DNA from: Paragonimus westermani
Lineage: Eukaryota; Platyhelminthes; Trematoda; Plagiorchiida; Troglotrematidae
DNA length: 64,000 nt
Direction: 5' to 3'
Assembly: GCA_008508345.1 (NCBI GenBank)
Contig: QNGE01000862.1
Span: forward strand, 71,052-135,051
The notes under the pieces are model-generated. The model saw only the letters and a program-made list of their open reading frames with translations. It ran no database searches and was not told where the DNA came from. Position numbers and translations under genes: made by a program. Positions 1-13,600 of this stretch are shown here, in pieces (within the stretch, counting starts at the first letter, position 1; each line of letters starts with the position of its first letter).

Positions 1-3000
1 TTCTCCACTCTTGACAGTCGTCGTGTCTACAGCGCGTTGCCCATGCGTGATGACAGCATTACTTGAGCAATGTTAGAGCAAAACAACGTGCGTTTACTAC
101 CGACCACCTCCCCTTACACTAAGTAATTTCACTTCACTCGTTAAGATGACACAGACGTCTTACGCTTGCCTACTTATTGTCTACCATATCGCATCTTGTT
201 TGCGCTCCTTGGATGGTTGGAAACCATACGTTAGTGAACAGTCCGACTTGATACGGGAGTATCAAAAAAGTGACATCAAACTTGGATGGGGCCCAAAAAA
301 TGCTGAACATCATTTGCTAGACACAAAAAGCGACTCAGCCACAATTCGCATTTAGTGGCTGGGATATTGTTATGTGTGTCGAATGGTGTGCGGCATAAAA
401 AATACTTTCATTCGTTGTTAAACCTTTTGCTCCACTTTTTATCCATTCTTTTCGTCTAATTATTCTGCTTATTAATTGTGGTTTAGCAGTCGACCTGTTT
501 TCAGACTGGCGTAACGTCAACAGTGATACTACTTTTCTTTCTTACTTGTTGTTTTTTTACCTAGACATAATATGTTCCATCGGGCTCAGTATGATACCTT
601 TAAGAAGTATTGAACATGGGCATGTGTGGTTCAACATAAATGGTGTATTCTAAGTCATTATCAAATAGTTCACTACCACCGTGGCCCAGAGAAATTAAAA
701 CTCACCACCAAACACGCCACGGTGGACTAGGCCTGTTTTACAGTTCGATGTTAGTGCGAATTTGTAGACAATTGGGTGCATTCTGAGCGTGTTGAATGTT
801 GGGCATCTAGTTCCTCTCCGGTGTTTTCACCTTTATATTAGTCGCTATGAGGTCGGTCGCTTCAGCCATTGGCGTCGCTCATTCGGGTAGATGTATCTTT
901 TGCGTCTATATATAGCTGAGTGATTTATTCCGTGGATGCACTAGACATGTAATAAACCATCGCTCTGCAGAGGGTGGTGCACATTGCCGCGTGCCCCTCT
1001 GTGCACGTTTGGGTGATGCCAGGCCGCAATGGATGATGAAGGAGACACTCGTATGGTCAGTGGATGGGTGGAAGGAGAGGATGGAATTTGGGATGTTTTG
1101 TCCACCGCGTTCATAGGCTTGACGTGTTAAAGTTTTATTTTCAACAGATAAATGAACTCAGAAACTAGAGTTTCGGTTGTTGGAACGGTGAGTCAAAATA
1201 AGGTGTGCAATCGTTACCCAGTTGATGTGTAATGGATTAGGACGTGAGAACAGCGAGGAGGGTGAAAGTGCGTAGGCGAAGGTATTCTATCTCGTACAGC
1301 CTGTTATCTCGCAGTCGCCTACATCTGAACAAAAACTTGAAAACTCAGTGTCTCTTGTCCTATCGAATTCTATTTGACACTGAGATAGCAACAGACTATC
1401 GGAGCGGACGAAAAGAAACGGAATTAGCCGTCCTCAATTCATGTACTGTAGGTCCTACTTGCTTGCGGCATCGTGACCCATCGTCCTACTGGCTAGGGTT
1501 GTTGGTCAAAGTAGTAGCGCTGAGTTGACTGTCAACTATGCGCGATCAGTGAAACACAGCAGTAGACGCTGCACACTCATTCCCATTCTTACTTGCCGCT
1601 GGTTCGTTTACAAGGTGCCTTGACGCCGATCATTTGTGAAGTAATTGCCCATTCTCCTCTGGTTTTTGAACTGCGGCTTTGTCTTCACGTGGTTGTTTGG
1701 TTGTGAAGCGTCAATTTCAACCGCTGACGTATTACCGCCGATTATGACACATAACTTCATACTGTTTGTTACAGTGTCTATCAACAAACTCAATTAGACG
1801 AATAGTACCAATATGTAAATCCGTAATTGTTAGAACAGACAAAATTTCAAACACCTGCTGTTCATCTGGTTAAGGTTATCTCGTAAATAGTGTGTAACCA
1901 CGGGTAAGCAACTGAGTAGCTCGTTTAGATGGGATGACATTCACGTGACGGTTTCGTCCTGATTTTTGGTTGTTTCGAGCTTCTATTCATTTTTGTTTCA
2001 CAACTAGCTCACAGCCGCCGAACGCGATCACTCATTTCAACATCTCTATTTCATTGCTGTTTGAGTCACAATACATCCAATTAGAGAAATTTATCCAACA
2101 TACCGATGAGGGTTATCATTTTGCCTTGTCAGGTCATCAGTTAACCTTTTCACACTTTATGATAATGAGTTTGGTGTTCCGTAGAGCTTGTGGAGTGATG
2201 AACGCAAGCCACATTATCAGCACGCAGAGTCACCATCGGTGTTCCATCGCCCATTTGTTTTCCCTATCTGGTTACTGCGTGTGTTTGTGTGTTACGCGTC
2301 ACGGAATAGAATCACCGGGAGACGACATTTCTCTGATGGACGTGGTCATGACACTGATTTGGAAGGGTAATAGGGATGGACAAGCATGAACTGGGGATTA
2401 ACAACTCATACAGTCTAAACTCAAAGTCAACCTTAAGAAAGCACGCCACGTCACACTCGCGCGAGGAACGATCCTAGAACGCGTAACATCTTTTGTCAGC
2501 AACGCTTCTCGACCGTAGAATAAAGTTACACTGATTACGTTCCTATAAATAGCGTTTTCAAGTTTTGGCGATTGACCTTTCTGACGCCACTGGCATTGCA
2601 AGTTGGTGACGACTGTCTTAATCCTAGGGTTATAAATTCCAATATCGCACACAATATGCCGCTCCTTCAAAATACTTCTATTGCCATATTCTGAATTAGT
2701 TCTGTTAATCAGCCCATACAGCGCGATAAGAAAGTTGCCCTTATGATGCCGACAGAACAAGGCTAGTCTCATTGTATATCTCGTTTGTTTTAACATGGAT
2801 TATGCGGATTTTTACGAACTGTTTTTGCAGCCACCGACATAAGTCGTTGAGTCTGGTCGCAACATCTGCGGCCGTGAGGGCAGTCGTGCTCTGTATTTCT
2901 AGGTTGATTAGATCGAAATCAGTTTTTCGTCTTCTCTCCTTTCATTTCTAACTAAATATGTTTGTTCGTAAATGGAAACGGATGTTCACAATGATCACCA

Positions 3001-4541
3001 AATATGAATGCCAGTAACCAGTGGCGTGTATGATTACCTAAACAACGAAGAAAGGCTCATTTTCATCTTTCCTTCATGTATTTATAGGAATGAGATTTCA
3101 AACCAACCATAATAAACAAGTGTGAATCGTTTGACATTGACAAGCGTTCGCCTGTCACTCTCGCAGGTTCGCCAATTCTCCGCTTCCTCATTGATGGCCT
3201 GGTTCACCTCATTGCTAAAGAATATAACGCCATCTTTTACTTATAATTCGGATCTACCCTACGCATTTTTGCTCGGTGTACACAAGCAGCTGCTCGTAGG
3301 GTTAAAATTTGACTTATACTTTCCGAGCTGATTCGCTATACGTATTGTACGCGCACACACAAGCATGTACACTATTCACACGTTGCCCGTGTTACGAGAG
3401 AAGATTCGAAACGTCAATCAGATAGGCATAGAAGGGCTTCGACGATTTATCTCAATTCGTCCTTCATTAACCGTTTCATATTTGTGAACTGTGCAACATC
3501 ACGTTTTGATAGTAGCCGTGGCTGTATTTCAAAAGATGGTGACGAACTTTACAAAACTGTTTGGGAGTTCTTCATGCAATTGTGCTGCTCTTACGCAGAC
3601 CACGAACAATTATTTTGTTGTTGTCTCGATGCCTGCTATTCGGCACTGAAATACACACATACCTACATTGAATTATCACTTCAGTTTTACTTTTGGTTGG
3701 ATCTAGTCATTTTCCCCATGTTCGTCATCAGTTAACGTCGATTGTGACTGAATCCTGTTAATCCTGAACATTGGGATTCGTAGAGGAGATTTTCACTCCG
3801 GTTTGGCAATTTCGTCATTGTTTGCCCTAACCAGCTTTAACCATTGTGTTTGCCATTCTGTGTCACCGTAGGTCTGTGGTAGCTGTGCTCTAATATCACT
3901 CATTTGGTCGTGGGTTGGAGCCCGGTTGCCACGAGTGCTCCTGTTTATTTTTGGATAACCTAAGGCCATTTAGCCAGTGTGCGGCCTTGTAAGTCTTGTG
4001 ACAGTAAAGATCTAGTAGCATACAGGTTGGAAGAGTAAAAGTTTATAGTTCGAACGTTGAAGGCTCGTGGAGTCCTTTACACTGGGAAAATAGCTTGTGA
4101 ACCGTCAACATAATCTTCACCTCCTTAATAGCATTTACTTCCTGGCAATATCCCAGATCGCCTGTGGTTTGCTGTGGTTTTAAGCACTGTTTCAATTAGC
4201 TGTGTTTCTAACCTGTTAGGCGTAATTGAGAGGCGTTAACGCCTTTTCAGTCGACAAACCTATCGCGTACTGATATGCGGTAATCATCATCAGTTTGAGA
4301 GTTTGACACCGAAGACTGACTGCCCCACTACTGTAAGGTAATCTAAAAGAGGCTGGCCAGTAAAACTGTTACATCTCGATTTGAACGATTCGTATTTGGC
4401 AGATAAACGAGTAATGCGTATGAGCCCACCTGTCAGCACATTGTAACTGACTACTACTCACATCACCAAATGAGCAGATTGTCTGCCGAATTGTTCATTA
4501 CATTATGTGCTCATTTTTTTATTCCTACCCATAATTTGCAG
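1..4541. other. Upstream region, no recognised gene
   Basis: AT-rich non-coding-looking sequence. The open frames are short (139 codons at most), overlap on both strands and show no domain or composition typical of protein. It could be intergenic or, more likely, an intron of the TRIP12 gene, because the first exon found begins in mid-codon (phase 2) and so needs an exon further upstream. I could not identify that exon, a promoter or a transcription start here. Confidence 0.5.
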
Positions 4542-4643
4542 CCGCAGTGAACCATCCAAGTCTCGTACGCTGGCCAGCGAATCCAGTTTGGACGTTGAGG
4601 ATCAAATCCACTTCACCGTGGGCGCGTCAGCAAGCAAACGCAG
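4542..4643 (+). CDS. TRIP12: TRIP12 candidate exon 1 of those found (disordered N-terminal region)
   Basis: Codes for about 34 residues, rich in Ser, Lys and Arg and with an acidic patch (LDVEDQ). It starts after a pyrimidine-rich tract ending TTTGCAG and ends at CAG|GTACGT, a strong donor. Both ends are phase 2. The split codon completes correctly with the next exon at 21330, giving a basic run KRRRRDRQR over the junction. The composition fits the poorly conserved N-terminus of TRIP12. No sequence identity confirms it, so this exon rests on splice signals, frame and composition, and other small exons may lie between it and 21330. It is not the initiator exon. Confidence 0.6.
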
Positions 4644-7600
4644 GTACGTACCTTCAGTGAGCTTGAGCGCTTTCCTCACGTGTTCAGGTCATATCTTTCG
4701 TTGTTGATAGGCTCTAAGAATCTTCTGACCTGTTCCCAATCTCTGTCATACATTCTTGCCACCTGTTTGCAAACAGTGGACTTATTCCTGACCGTTTGCT
4801 GCTCTCCTTTGTACTATGGAAGGCAATTAATACTGAGAGTTGGTAATCGGGGATTGCTATATTGCACGCCAGAGTTGGATAGGAAGCCTTTTTGTGGATA
4901 GTGTACATGCACTAGTAAAATTCGTAGACCAGGACGTGAATCCAGATAAGAACTGTAACTGATCGGTCGCCGATATCACCCTCAATGTTCACTCAGGTTA
5001 GCATGGTCAACCCGTTTTGTAGATCTGCAGCTGCACCCTACGCGCAGCTGCACTTCGCCATGTCCACGCAATCTTTGTTCAGCGTGTGTCGGTGTCGATG
5101 CACCTTTTACTGCACATTGCGGTGATGGTGGCAAAGCGTTGGTAAGTGACGTTCAGGAAGGGGTCAAATTTAGATTGTTCGAAGTGTCTGTTAGCAGGAA
5201 CAACATGTGTTTTCTGATGACAGCAGAATTGAAATCTCTTGCTATTTATCCTATACTATGACTTTTTGACATTCTTACACATATAGCGGTGACGATTAGA
5301 TAGCTTCATCATTCATTTCGGAAATTCCACACCCGTATGATGGAGCGGTACGAAAAATAAATTGAATAATAAGGTGCTGCATGTGGAGCCTAAATTATCT
5401 GGATGTACGAATGGAAGTTGAAAAACTCTGTTTATTCAAGGCGAATGGTCAAATATTCGCTATACATTTTACCTGAACACACAATTATTACAGAGTTCGG
5501 CCGCAATCTAGCAGTCATGTCTCGTATGGAATGGACCATTTTAAATGTGCACGATGAGTCGACTATGCCACCCTGAAAGAAGACAACCTTGACGGTCGAT
5601 TGCTTACATTCCCCACACATGTTTGCTGCTTGATCTGTGCCTTAAGACAATGGGGAGCTCGTTTCCGTTCTATATGTGCGAGAGTTTGTCGAATTAAGTC
5701 AACAGGTATCTCTCGTGTGTTTTTTGGGGTCCGCTCACTAAACTTAATAAAATCATTGACGAACAGCAACCTTTGTGTAATGTACATACACACGTGTTTT
5801 CTTTGTTAGTTGGTTCCCATTTGCAACATTACACTCACGATATCACCGTCGTGTACGGTTTGTGTTCAGCCACATTTTACTGAAGGTTCTCCGTTAGTTC
5901 GTTCACATTCAATTTTCCTATGTGACTGGCTGCCACAATTTACTTTTTGTTCACAGTATGTAAACATCTTGATGTTGGTTGTTTGTTTTATGAATTCAGT
6001 TCCAACCCTCTCCAATTCTTTTTCCGTGCTCAGACGTTTTCACTGTTGTATGATAGCTGGCCGTTGATATTACGTTCTGATTTATTGTTATTGATGGAAA
6101 TCTAGGTTCATTTTTGTCTCGGCTGTGGACCTTATGGTCTGTGCTGCTGCCATCAAATTTAAAAACCATTTGTGTTAAAAATATTTGGACTTGTACGTCG
6201 GCACTCAGTGATCCTGGTTTTGACCTCTGACTTTCGCAAACGCTCTTGTTAATCTTTGGTAAATCTGCCTTGTTGGTGTATGCAAGTTGAGCTCACGCTT
6301 CAAAACGTCCAGTGGAATTTATGCTGTTTATTTTCCGAATTTTACCTGTTTGAACGCTTCATAGCGATCGTCGATTTTATGCGATTACGGAACCCATTAG
6401 TCGCTCGCAGTTGATGGACCACGTTTCACTGCAATGCACGTGTGCTAAGTCGATATCGGGGGAATGATTGAACACCAGATGGTGTTTGTAAATCCAGATG
6501 ACAAATGCTGTGCACAGCAGTGGCAGCAGGTGATATAATTCAGTGCTAAATAGTGCAAGACTAAGGTACGAGTCAACCCCTCACCCCCCGTTGGTTCTTT
6601 GGAGTAAGCACAACTGCGCGGAACCGGCAGTCAAAATAATGCTTAGTATCGAGTAGACGCAAACCAGTGTGGTCAACACACTCTGAAATATGACTGTAAG
6701 ATAAGATTAGGCTCGAACCTAAGACCCTTATATGAGGTCGGTGAAGATAGGTCAGTAGGGGAATAAAGATAACTCGAAGTTAGCATGATCTAAGCAGAGT
6801 AGTCGAAGATTTTCATTGAAGAAGACAAACGAGTTCAATAGGGGCATCTCTGAATGCTATCGAAAAGTCGTTAATAGAGCAAAAGTCATTGATACAGTTA
6901 GACACGGATAGAAAAAAAAGCGCGATTCAGAGAGTTGACTTCAAATGCTGTTTGGCAGAGTGAATGCCGCTTATGATGTGCCTAAAAGGCTCTAGACAAC
7001 AAGGAGTCTGTCGCCCCAACAGGGCAAACAGTAACTCAATCGTTTTGGGTTGGGATATAGAGAATAGAAAAAGGAGAATAGATAGCCATTTTGGAGTGTG
7101 ACGACAAAATTTAGTGCCGGCCAATACTTGTGCCAAACTATCACAACAGTGTTGAAAAAACTCCACTTTGGTTCAAGTGTTTGATAACCTGCAACTAATC
7201 TACCACTTGATACCAAACAATCACATCAAAGTTCAACGAACTCAGCTGCCATTGATTTCGGCTTCTACTAGGTGTTTTCAGTCTGTTCCATTAGCGCCCC
7301 GGGTTGGCGTTTTGTTCTGGTCGAATTGATGAATCAATCGAGTTTGTTTGCCTGGTGCTTTACAAGCTTGGCTTTCGATTCGGTTTCCTAATTACGTTAT
7401 TCAGATAATTCCATAGTTTCCCTAATTGTGCTTCATCTATCAATCACTGTTACGTCCTGAGGCTTTTCGCGGGAATGCAATATTTGTTCCAACGGTTCCA
7501 ATATCATTCTTACAGCATTTTTTCCGGTAAATCCCAAACATTGAAGTTAGGCCATTCATCGACCTGTTAATTCACGCAGTTCGTGCGCGTAAGGCGTTGA

Positions 7601-10600
7601 CCTGACAAAATGGCTTGAAACAGCTGATTGGTTTATGATTGGCTCACCCGTACGATCGATACGTTGCTGATGTGACCGTGATTGGACGCCTCGTACCAGT
7701 CAATAAACGTTTGCCATTGTTTGTTCTGCGCGCACACACGTTCGTCTCGTCCCACGCGTTGTCTCTCTGTATCCTCGTTGGTCTCTTGTCCTTGTTCATT
7801 ATGCTATGCGCCTATCCACACATTTCGTTTAAGGTCTTCGTTGTGCGTCACACGCACTCAAAAAGAATGAGCTACGCGACACCTCATTAATGATCTATGA
7901 TGTGTGTGCGCTTTCGTGGGAAAGTTCATCACCTCGTTTTTTTATGGCAATCTCTCACATTCCCGCTCAATGTGCACGTCCGTCTGGTATTGACGATACC
8001 TGTAATGGATATAATCTGAGGGTGCCCTAAATTGTGTTAACATCCCACCTGTCTCAGTGGTTAAACATAGGAATAACTGTGAATCAGCTAAGCTATGGAT
8101 CTACGTCCGATTTGATCGAAGAATTACACAACCCATGCGGACTATAGTCGATCTTCTTTACAGGTAAAACTAGCTACTATTTTGCTCAGTTGCTTTGAGA
8201 ATTGCTGTGATAGTAGTGGTATTGCCCATTCAAATGTGTGTCTGAATCTCGTTGCATTCGCCCAAGTAGGGCTGGATAAATGTTTCTGTTTTTGATCTTG
8301 TTTCGGGTTGCCCAGATAGATAATCGCTAGCTGCGCCGTGGCCCTTAAGTGATTTCTGTAAGTTGCGAGCCCCAACAGCATGTTCATAGTAGTCCTGTCC
8401 GCCGACAACGTGACTGATTGGCACAGGGTGTCACGAGGACCAGTGATCATTTAGTGTTGATTAATGAAGATACCGATTAGTAAGCTGTCTAATGATGAGT
8501 GTATACGTCTCTCGGTCTGGATTCTGCTTGGTTCACACTGCCTTTTACCGAAGATTAAAGAAAAAACATCAACCAATCCGGAGTGGTTGCGGTTATTTGC
8601 TTGATTTGTGTTCACTGAAGTGAGTTGAAACCACACGGAAGGTAGGTATTCTCGTCAGCCACTAATACATTTCTCCAAATGGTATAAGTTGCCGTCCCTG
8701 CTTCTTTGATATCTCTCTGAACAATGTAAGCTAACATATTTGGTGCTAGTTTAGGTGCATAAACTATCGTTAAGGTCTCTTCACTCACTCACGAATCAAG
8801 AGCTCCCGTCGACTTGCCTACTTGTATCTTTTTCAATCTGAGCTCGATATAGCTGAGTATTGTTAAATATTATTCAGTTGTGGTTTTGAACATCTCTAAC
8901 ATTGTACACTAGCTTAGGCCTGAAAAATCCAAAATCTTGCTTACTCTTCGCCCAGTATTCTGCATAGTAGAGTTTGGAAGTCGACTTCGAAAATTCAGGT
9001 GGTCGATATACACCAGCACCACAGTTATCAAGAGACAACACAATCTTCCTGTTTTAAACGACTATCGATTGATTATTGCCTGTGGTCAATGCCCGGAAGT
9101 TTGACTACTAGCTAATGCTGTCTTTTTCTTCAGTATAACATTCCTCTTATTGAGGAGTTGCAACGAAATGTCGCAAAGTGAACTTTCATATTTTGTTCGT
9201 TGTGTTGTTCGTTTAGTGCACTATCGATACGTCGACGTTAACTTAATCTTATCACATCCATTCTACCCTCAGCTAAGAAATGTACTTCTGTCTAATCTAA
9301 ACAACCACCTCTGGGGATAACTCAGTAAATCTCCATCATCAAGTAGGTACCTGACTTGCAGCGAGCACTCTTTTCAGTCTCTGGATGTGTGCGATAAGAA
9401 AACGAACTGCCAGAGTTTGTTTCAACAGCGTGATCAATGGACGACTTCAGAAGATTTAACTTAAATTAAGGTCGTCAAGTTGAGTCTTCAGACAGTTTGG
9501 GCTTCAGAGGCATTGGAGTAGAGCAAAGGCACGCCTGATCCCTCATATCCTTAACAGGTTGACGTTAGGTTTCTCTCCCGACCATTCCTCTTAACCGTTT
9601 TATTATTCGCTATTTCACTCTGAAACTGAAAGTATTCACTAATGTTTCCTTTCTCTCGAAATCACCGAACGCGATTTCAGGTGCACATAAGCAACCAACT
9701 TTCACCCGTTTGTAAGTTTAAAAAAAAAATTAATTATGCACCGTTTTGGTTAGAAAACTGTACATCAGTCATGCTGGATTGACCTAATTTGTTGATACAC
9801 TTCAACTGTATTCTTTTCACTGGCAAGTGGAGGCGCTACAACATCCGTGCGCTTCAATCCTTTCTCAGGACTGTTTCCTTCTGTTACAAACCGTTTTCAG
9901 CCTTCAACTTCAGCCATGTGTTACCGATCATGTGCAGCAGTTGCAAGCTCGGGGAGCCTGCAAATTTTAGATACGCACATTATTAACATCGTTTCATTTA
10001 AGATTCTAAACGTGAGTCGTCGACTCTCGGTAAGTCTGCAACTAGTTTGCCCTCCATATAGGTTATTGTCATCGGAAGCCACGCTCATTTTCAAGGTATT
10101 TAAAGTTGAGCCCTGCCATCTCCAAGACTTTGAGCTATGTTTCGAGAATCGCCCACGTTTGCTCAATTCCTTGCCTAGGGCATTTATTTCAAAGGCAGAA
10201 CTGTCTTTCATGCTGTAAAAAACCGGTCGATAGTGATGCAGTTAACGGTATGCTTTTTGTTTTTGGAAAGATTGTACGATCTTCCATGAAGACGTCTAGC
10301 AACGCGTAGCGATAAACCAATGATCCCAAATATTCGAAACAAGATTGGATCGTAATGCCACGGTACTATTGAACAAATTATCAAACTGAATAGTTAGACA
10401 ACTTTAACAGTTTCGATCGACAGATCGTTTCCGGGGAATAGGTTACAATTTGCTGCTAAACAGGCTAAATATGAACTATAATCACATAATAAGGCATTCA
10501 TGCTAAAAAGAGCTCCTCCGAGCAGTCAACAGGTTCAAAACAGTGGAGATGAGCCGAGCTCCAAAAAAGGGGGTGCACGCACCACTCAGATAAAGTATAA

Positions 10601-13600
10601 TGACTGACAACCGGCTATTCGCACAACCATCGAATTGTTGTTACGAAACAAAATCGTCTAGGTCAAGGTCCAATTAGAGTCCAGAAACACGGGAGTTTGA
10701 ATGCAGAGAGGTGAATATTTAGGGGAATTGGGTTGGGTCGGATTTTCACATGAATGTAGTTCAAAATTTCGATACACCGGGCCGCAAAATCTGAACACGA
10801 CCAAAGTTCGCTCGCAGAATGGAGGTTCCGCTCAGCTCTGGTTCCCAACCTAACTAGTCACTAGGTCGAAAGACCTCGGACCTAACATTTATCAGGCTTA
10901 GGGCGCGACACCAATCCCAAGGAACTATTATGCAATGAAAGCCCTTCATTATGACTCTCACTTCTTGAGCTCCTTGAATATCCGACATTGAAGAGAGCGT
11001 TTAGGCACAAGCCGTTCTCCACGACTCACACCTTACACTCTCAATACGGACTAGGTGTCAGCTGCACTCATCCCGCCTTTGTCACTCCTTCCCCCAAAAG
11101 GCACAGACGTCTGATGTCTCGCTTTACTACATCGGACTTAGTCCTCACCAAGGCAGTCCGCACTAAACCGTCCTTGTCAGCATCACAACTAACTACCACA
11201 CATAAAGGCCGTGTATTTCTTGATAGGGGTTCCAAAGTAATCAATACGTCTCTCTGACAGGAAGTACGTTCTGTACGTATCCACTTCTGCCGTGCCTGCA
11301 GGTTGGGGAGGTATTGTTTCATCCAGCGACTCCAAAAGAGTCCAGCCAGATAACTGGTTTCTTTCCACTTATGTTTAAACAGTTGCAACGTCGTCTGGTT
11401 GAAGCGAATTTCATGATTATCCCGAACGAGCAACATATCATTGGTTTATCGCTACGTGTTGCTCAACGTCTTCGTGGAAGATCGTACAAAGATCAGTTTT
11501 ATCGGTCACCTCTGACTGGGCTGTTTGTATTTTATCGCCAAATGCAGTGCAGCGTCCACCACGGCATCCCATTATTAAAGCTGTGATAGGTGGCCACTGT
11601 ACGCCCGGCGAACGAACCGTTGAGCAGTACGTCTACTTAGGATGCTCAAATGTGGTCGGAGGATTTATTAAACCTTTAATTAACATCGTCCACATTTGAA
11701 AGCCGCGATCAAGTGTGGGGTAGTGTTCTAATTGAAGTTTATTAGACATCAAAACGTAGTAATCAGAATCGGTTTTGGTGTTCATAATTTCAGCTTGAAT
11801 CCTAAGTCGTCTCAGTGTTACGAACATAGTTCCTGCGCCAGTTTATGATGTCCCGATATCGCTTTCGTGTGTCTCGATATCGATTAACGATATCCGATCG
11901 GTTTCCCTGAGTTTCAACAGCGTACGGAGTCGCACGGCTAATGTGTGCATGGATAGGCTGGCGGAGAGATGGGTTGGCTCCTGCGGTGTGAGGAGACGAG
12001 TCCGCCGGGTGCGAGGAGTAAACAAGGCTTATGCGCTGAACCCAGCTATCAAGCTGATGGGCTGCAGGCTAACACCTACGCGGTGAGTATTGGGAGCGTG
12101 GGTGTACCTGTATGACGCAGAATACACATGGACAGCGCATCTGACAAATTGTTCTCTCAGTGGACACATGATTGACCCAATCGGACTAGCATGGGCTTCG
12201 GCCTTCGTCGTCGTCCGAACAGTCAGATAGGTCAAGCAAAGTCTTTCTCGGGTGACAGAACGATTGCCATCTATGTAGCAGTTTGACGGGACTGAAACAC
12301 TCAGATTAATACTACTGATCGTCCGGGGCGTGTGGACCTGAATGCGAAGTCCAGACCTTAACCCGAAGGGATTGCTCAAAACGTAGGCTTCTTAGCCAAG
12401 TCGGGTTAGCGAGCGGCCTCAACACACTGCTGTAAAAACTGCCAACGCAGCCCGAAGATGCTTGGTCGCGCATTTCAGGTCAAGTCGCTGGGCCTCACGC
12501 TAATGTTTCGGTGTCTTACAGCAAGTGTCTTAGCGCTTGAAAGGCAACACTGGGCAGCTTGCGTCAATGACTGCAAATAGAGAAACTGAAACTGCGCGAT
12601 TCTCCTATCAAATTTTTTTCACAGAACAATTTTAACGGAAGCTTAATTCATGAATAATACGGATTTATAAACTATTAGAAGATTGATTGAAAACTAACAA
12701 TTCTCCCACAGAATCTGAGGCAAATCATGCTGTTTCTAGGTTTACCGCATCATTTGTGGACTCTGAAGTGACGTTTTGTAGTCATACTGCCAAAACGACA
12801 AGTGTCGTTCGACATGTCATTTTTGTTGCCTTGCCAATTGGCCGTACCGTTAAACATCTCGTCAACGTCTTATTTGACCACATTATCTAAATGTGGATGT
12901 TCTGATGAGAGCAGCTTGCTGAGTTATTAAGATTGGGGTGCACAGCTCGTTCAGAAGTGTCGTTCAGATTGAGGTGCGTTGTCCTCTGGAAACCTGCGTT
13001 GTGCCGTGTGCATAAATTGGACTAGACTAATGGTGCTGGGACCAGATCACATTAATAAACCGTGACTAAGGTGGAAATGTGCCGTTTTGAGGGAAACAAC
13101 TACCGATGCTGAGGCTGTTTTCGTACTTTACAGATAAACCCTATGCAGCATACAGAGATGACTGCATACGATTAGCTAACACTGGTGCCGTTTAAAACAT
13201 TATTTGGATTTCGCGTCTGGTTACCGTGTATCTGCGACTTATGGCAGCTGAAGACAGGACTGAAACACTCAGAGTGACCGGTTGATCGCAGTCTCCAAGC
13301 TGGGATAGATAGTTTCCGGGGCAAGTGGCAAACCGTTGCAAGTCCACTCTGGCTTTAGGTGACCTGGGCGTGACTCAAGCGAGACAAACCGCCTTGTGTG
13401 AGTGGTGTAGGTGTTTGCTGGCCACTGTTAATAGAACAGGACGACTAAGCGCAGATGACATCATCCCTGTACTATGGCTGGTCGAGATAAGGGCGGACGC
13501 TGTGAGTGGCTTACTAACTATGAAAATTTATCAGCCGATAGGTTATAGTGAACGGACCAAACAATTCACAATAGGAGCCAACCACTGGATGCGCATCGTC

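Noticed and set aside
1244..1528. 94-codon frame with a phrase faintly like an RTE C-terminus (RHRDPSSYWLGLL)
   Set aside because: Only one short phrase resembles the family and no 3' untranslated region or flanking frame supports it.
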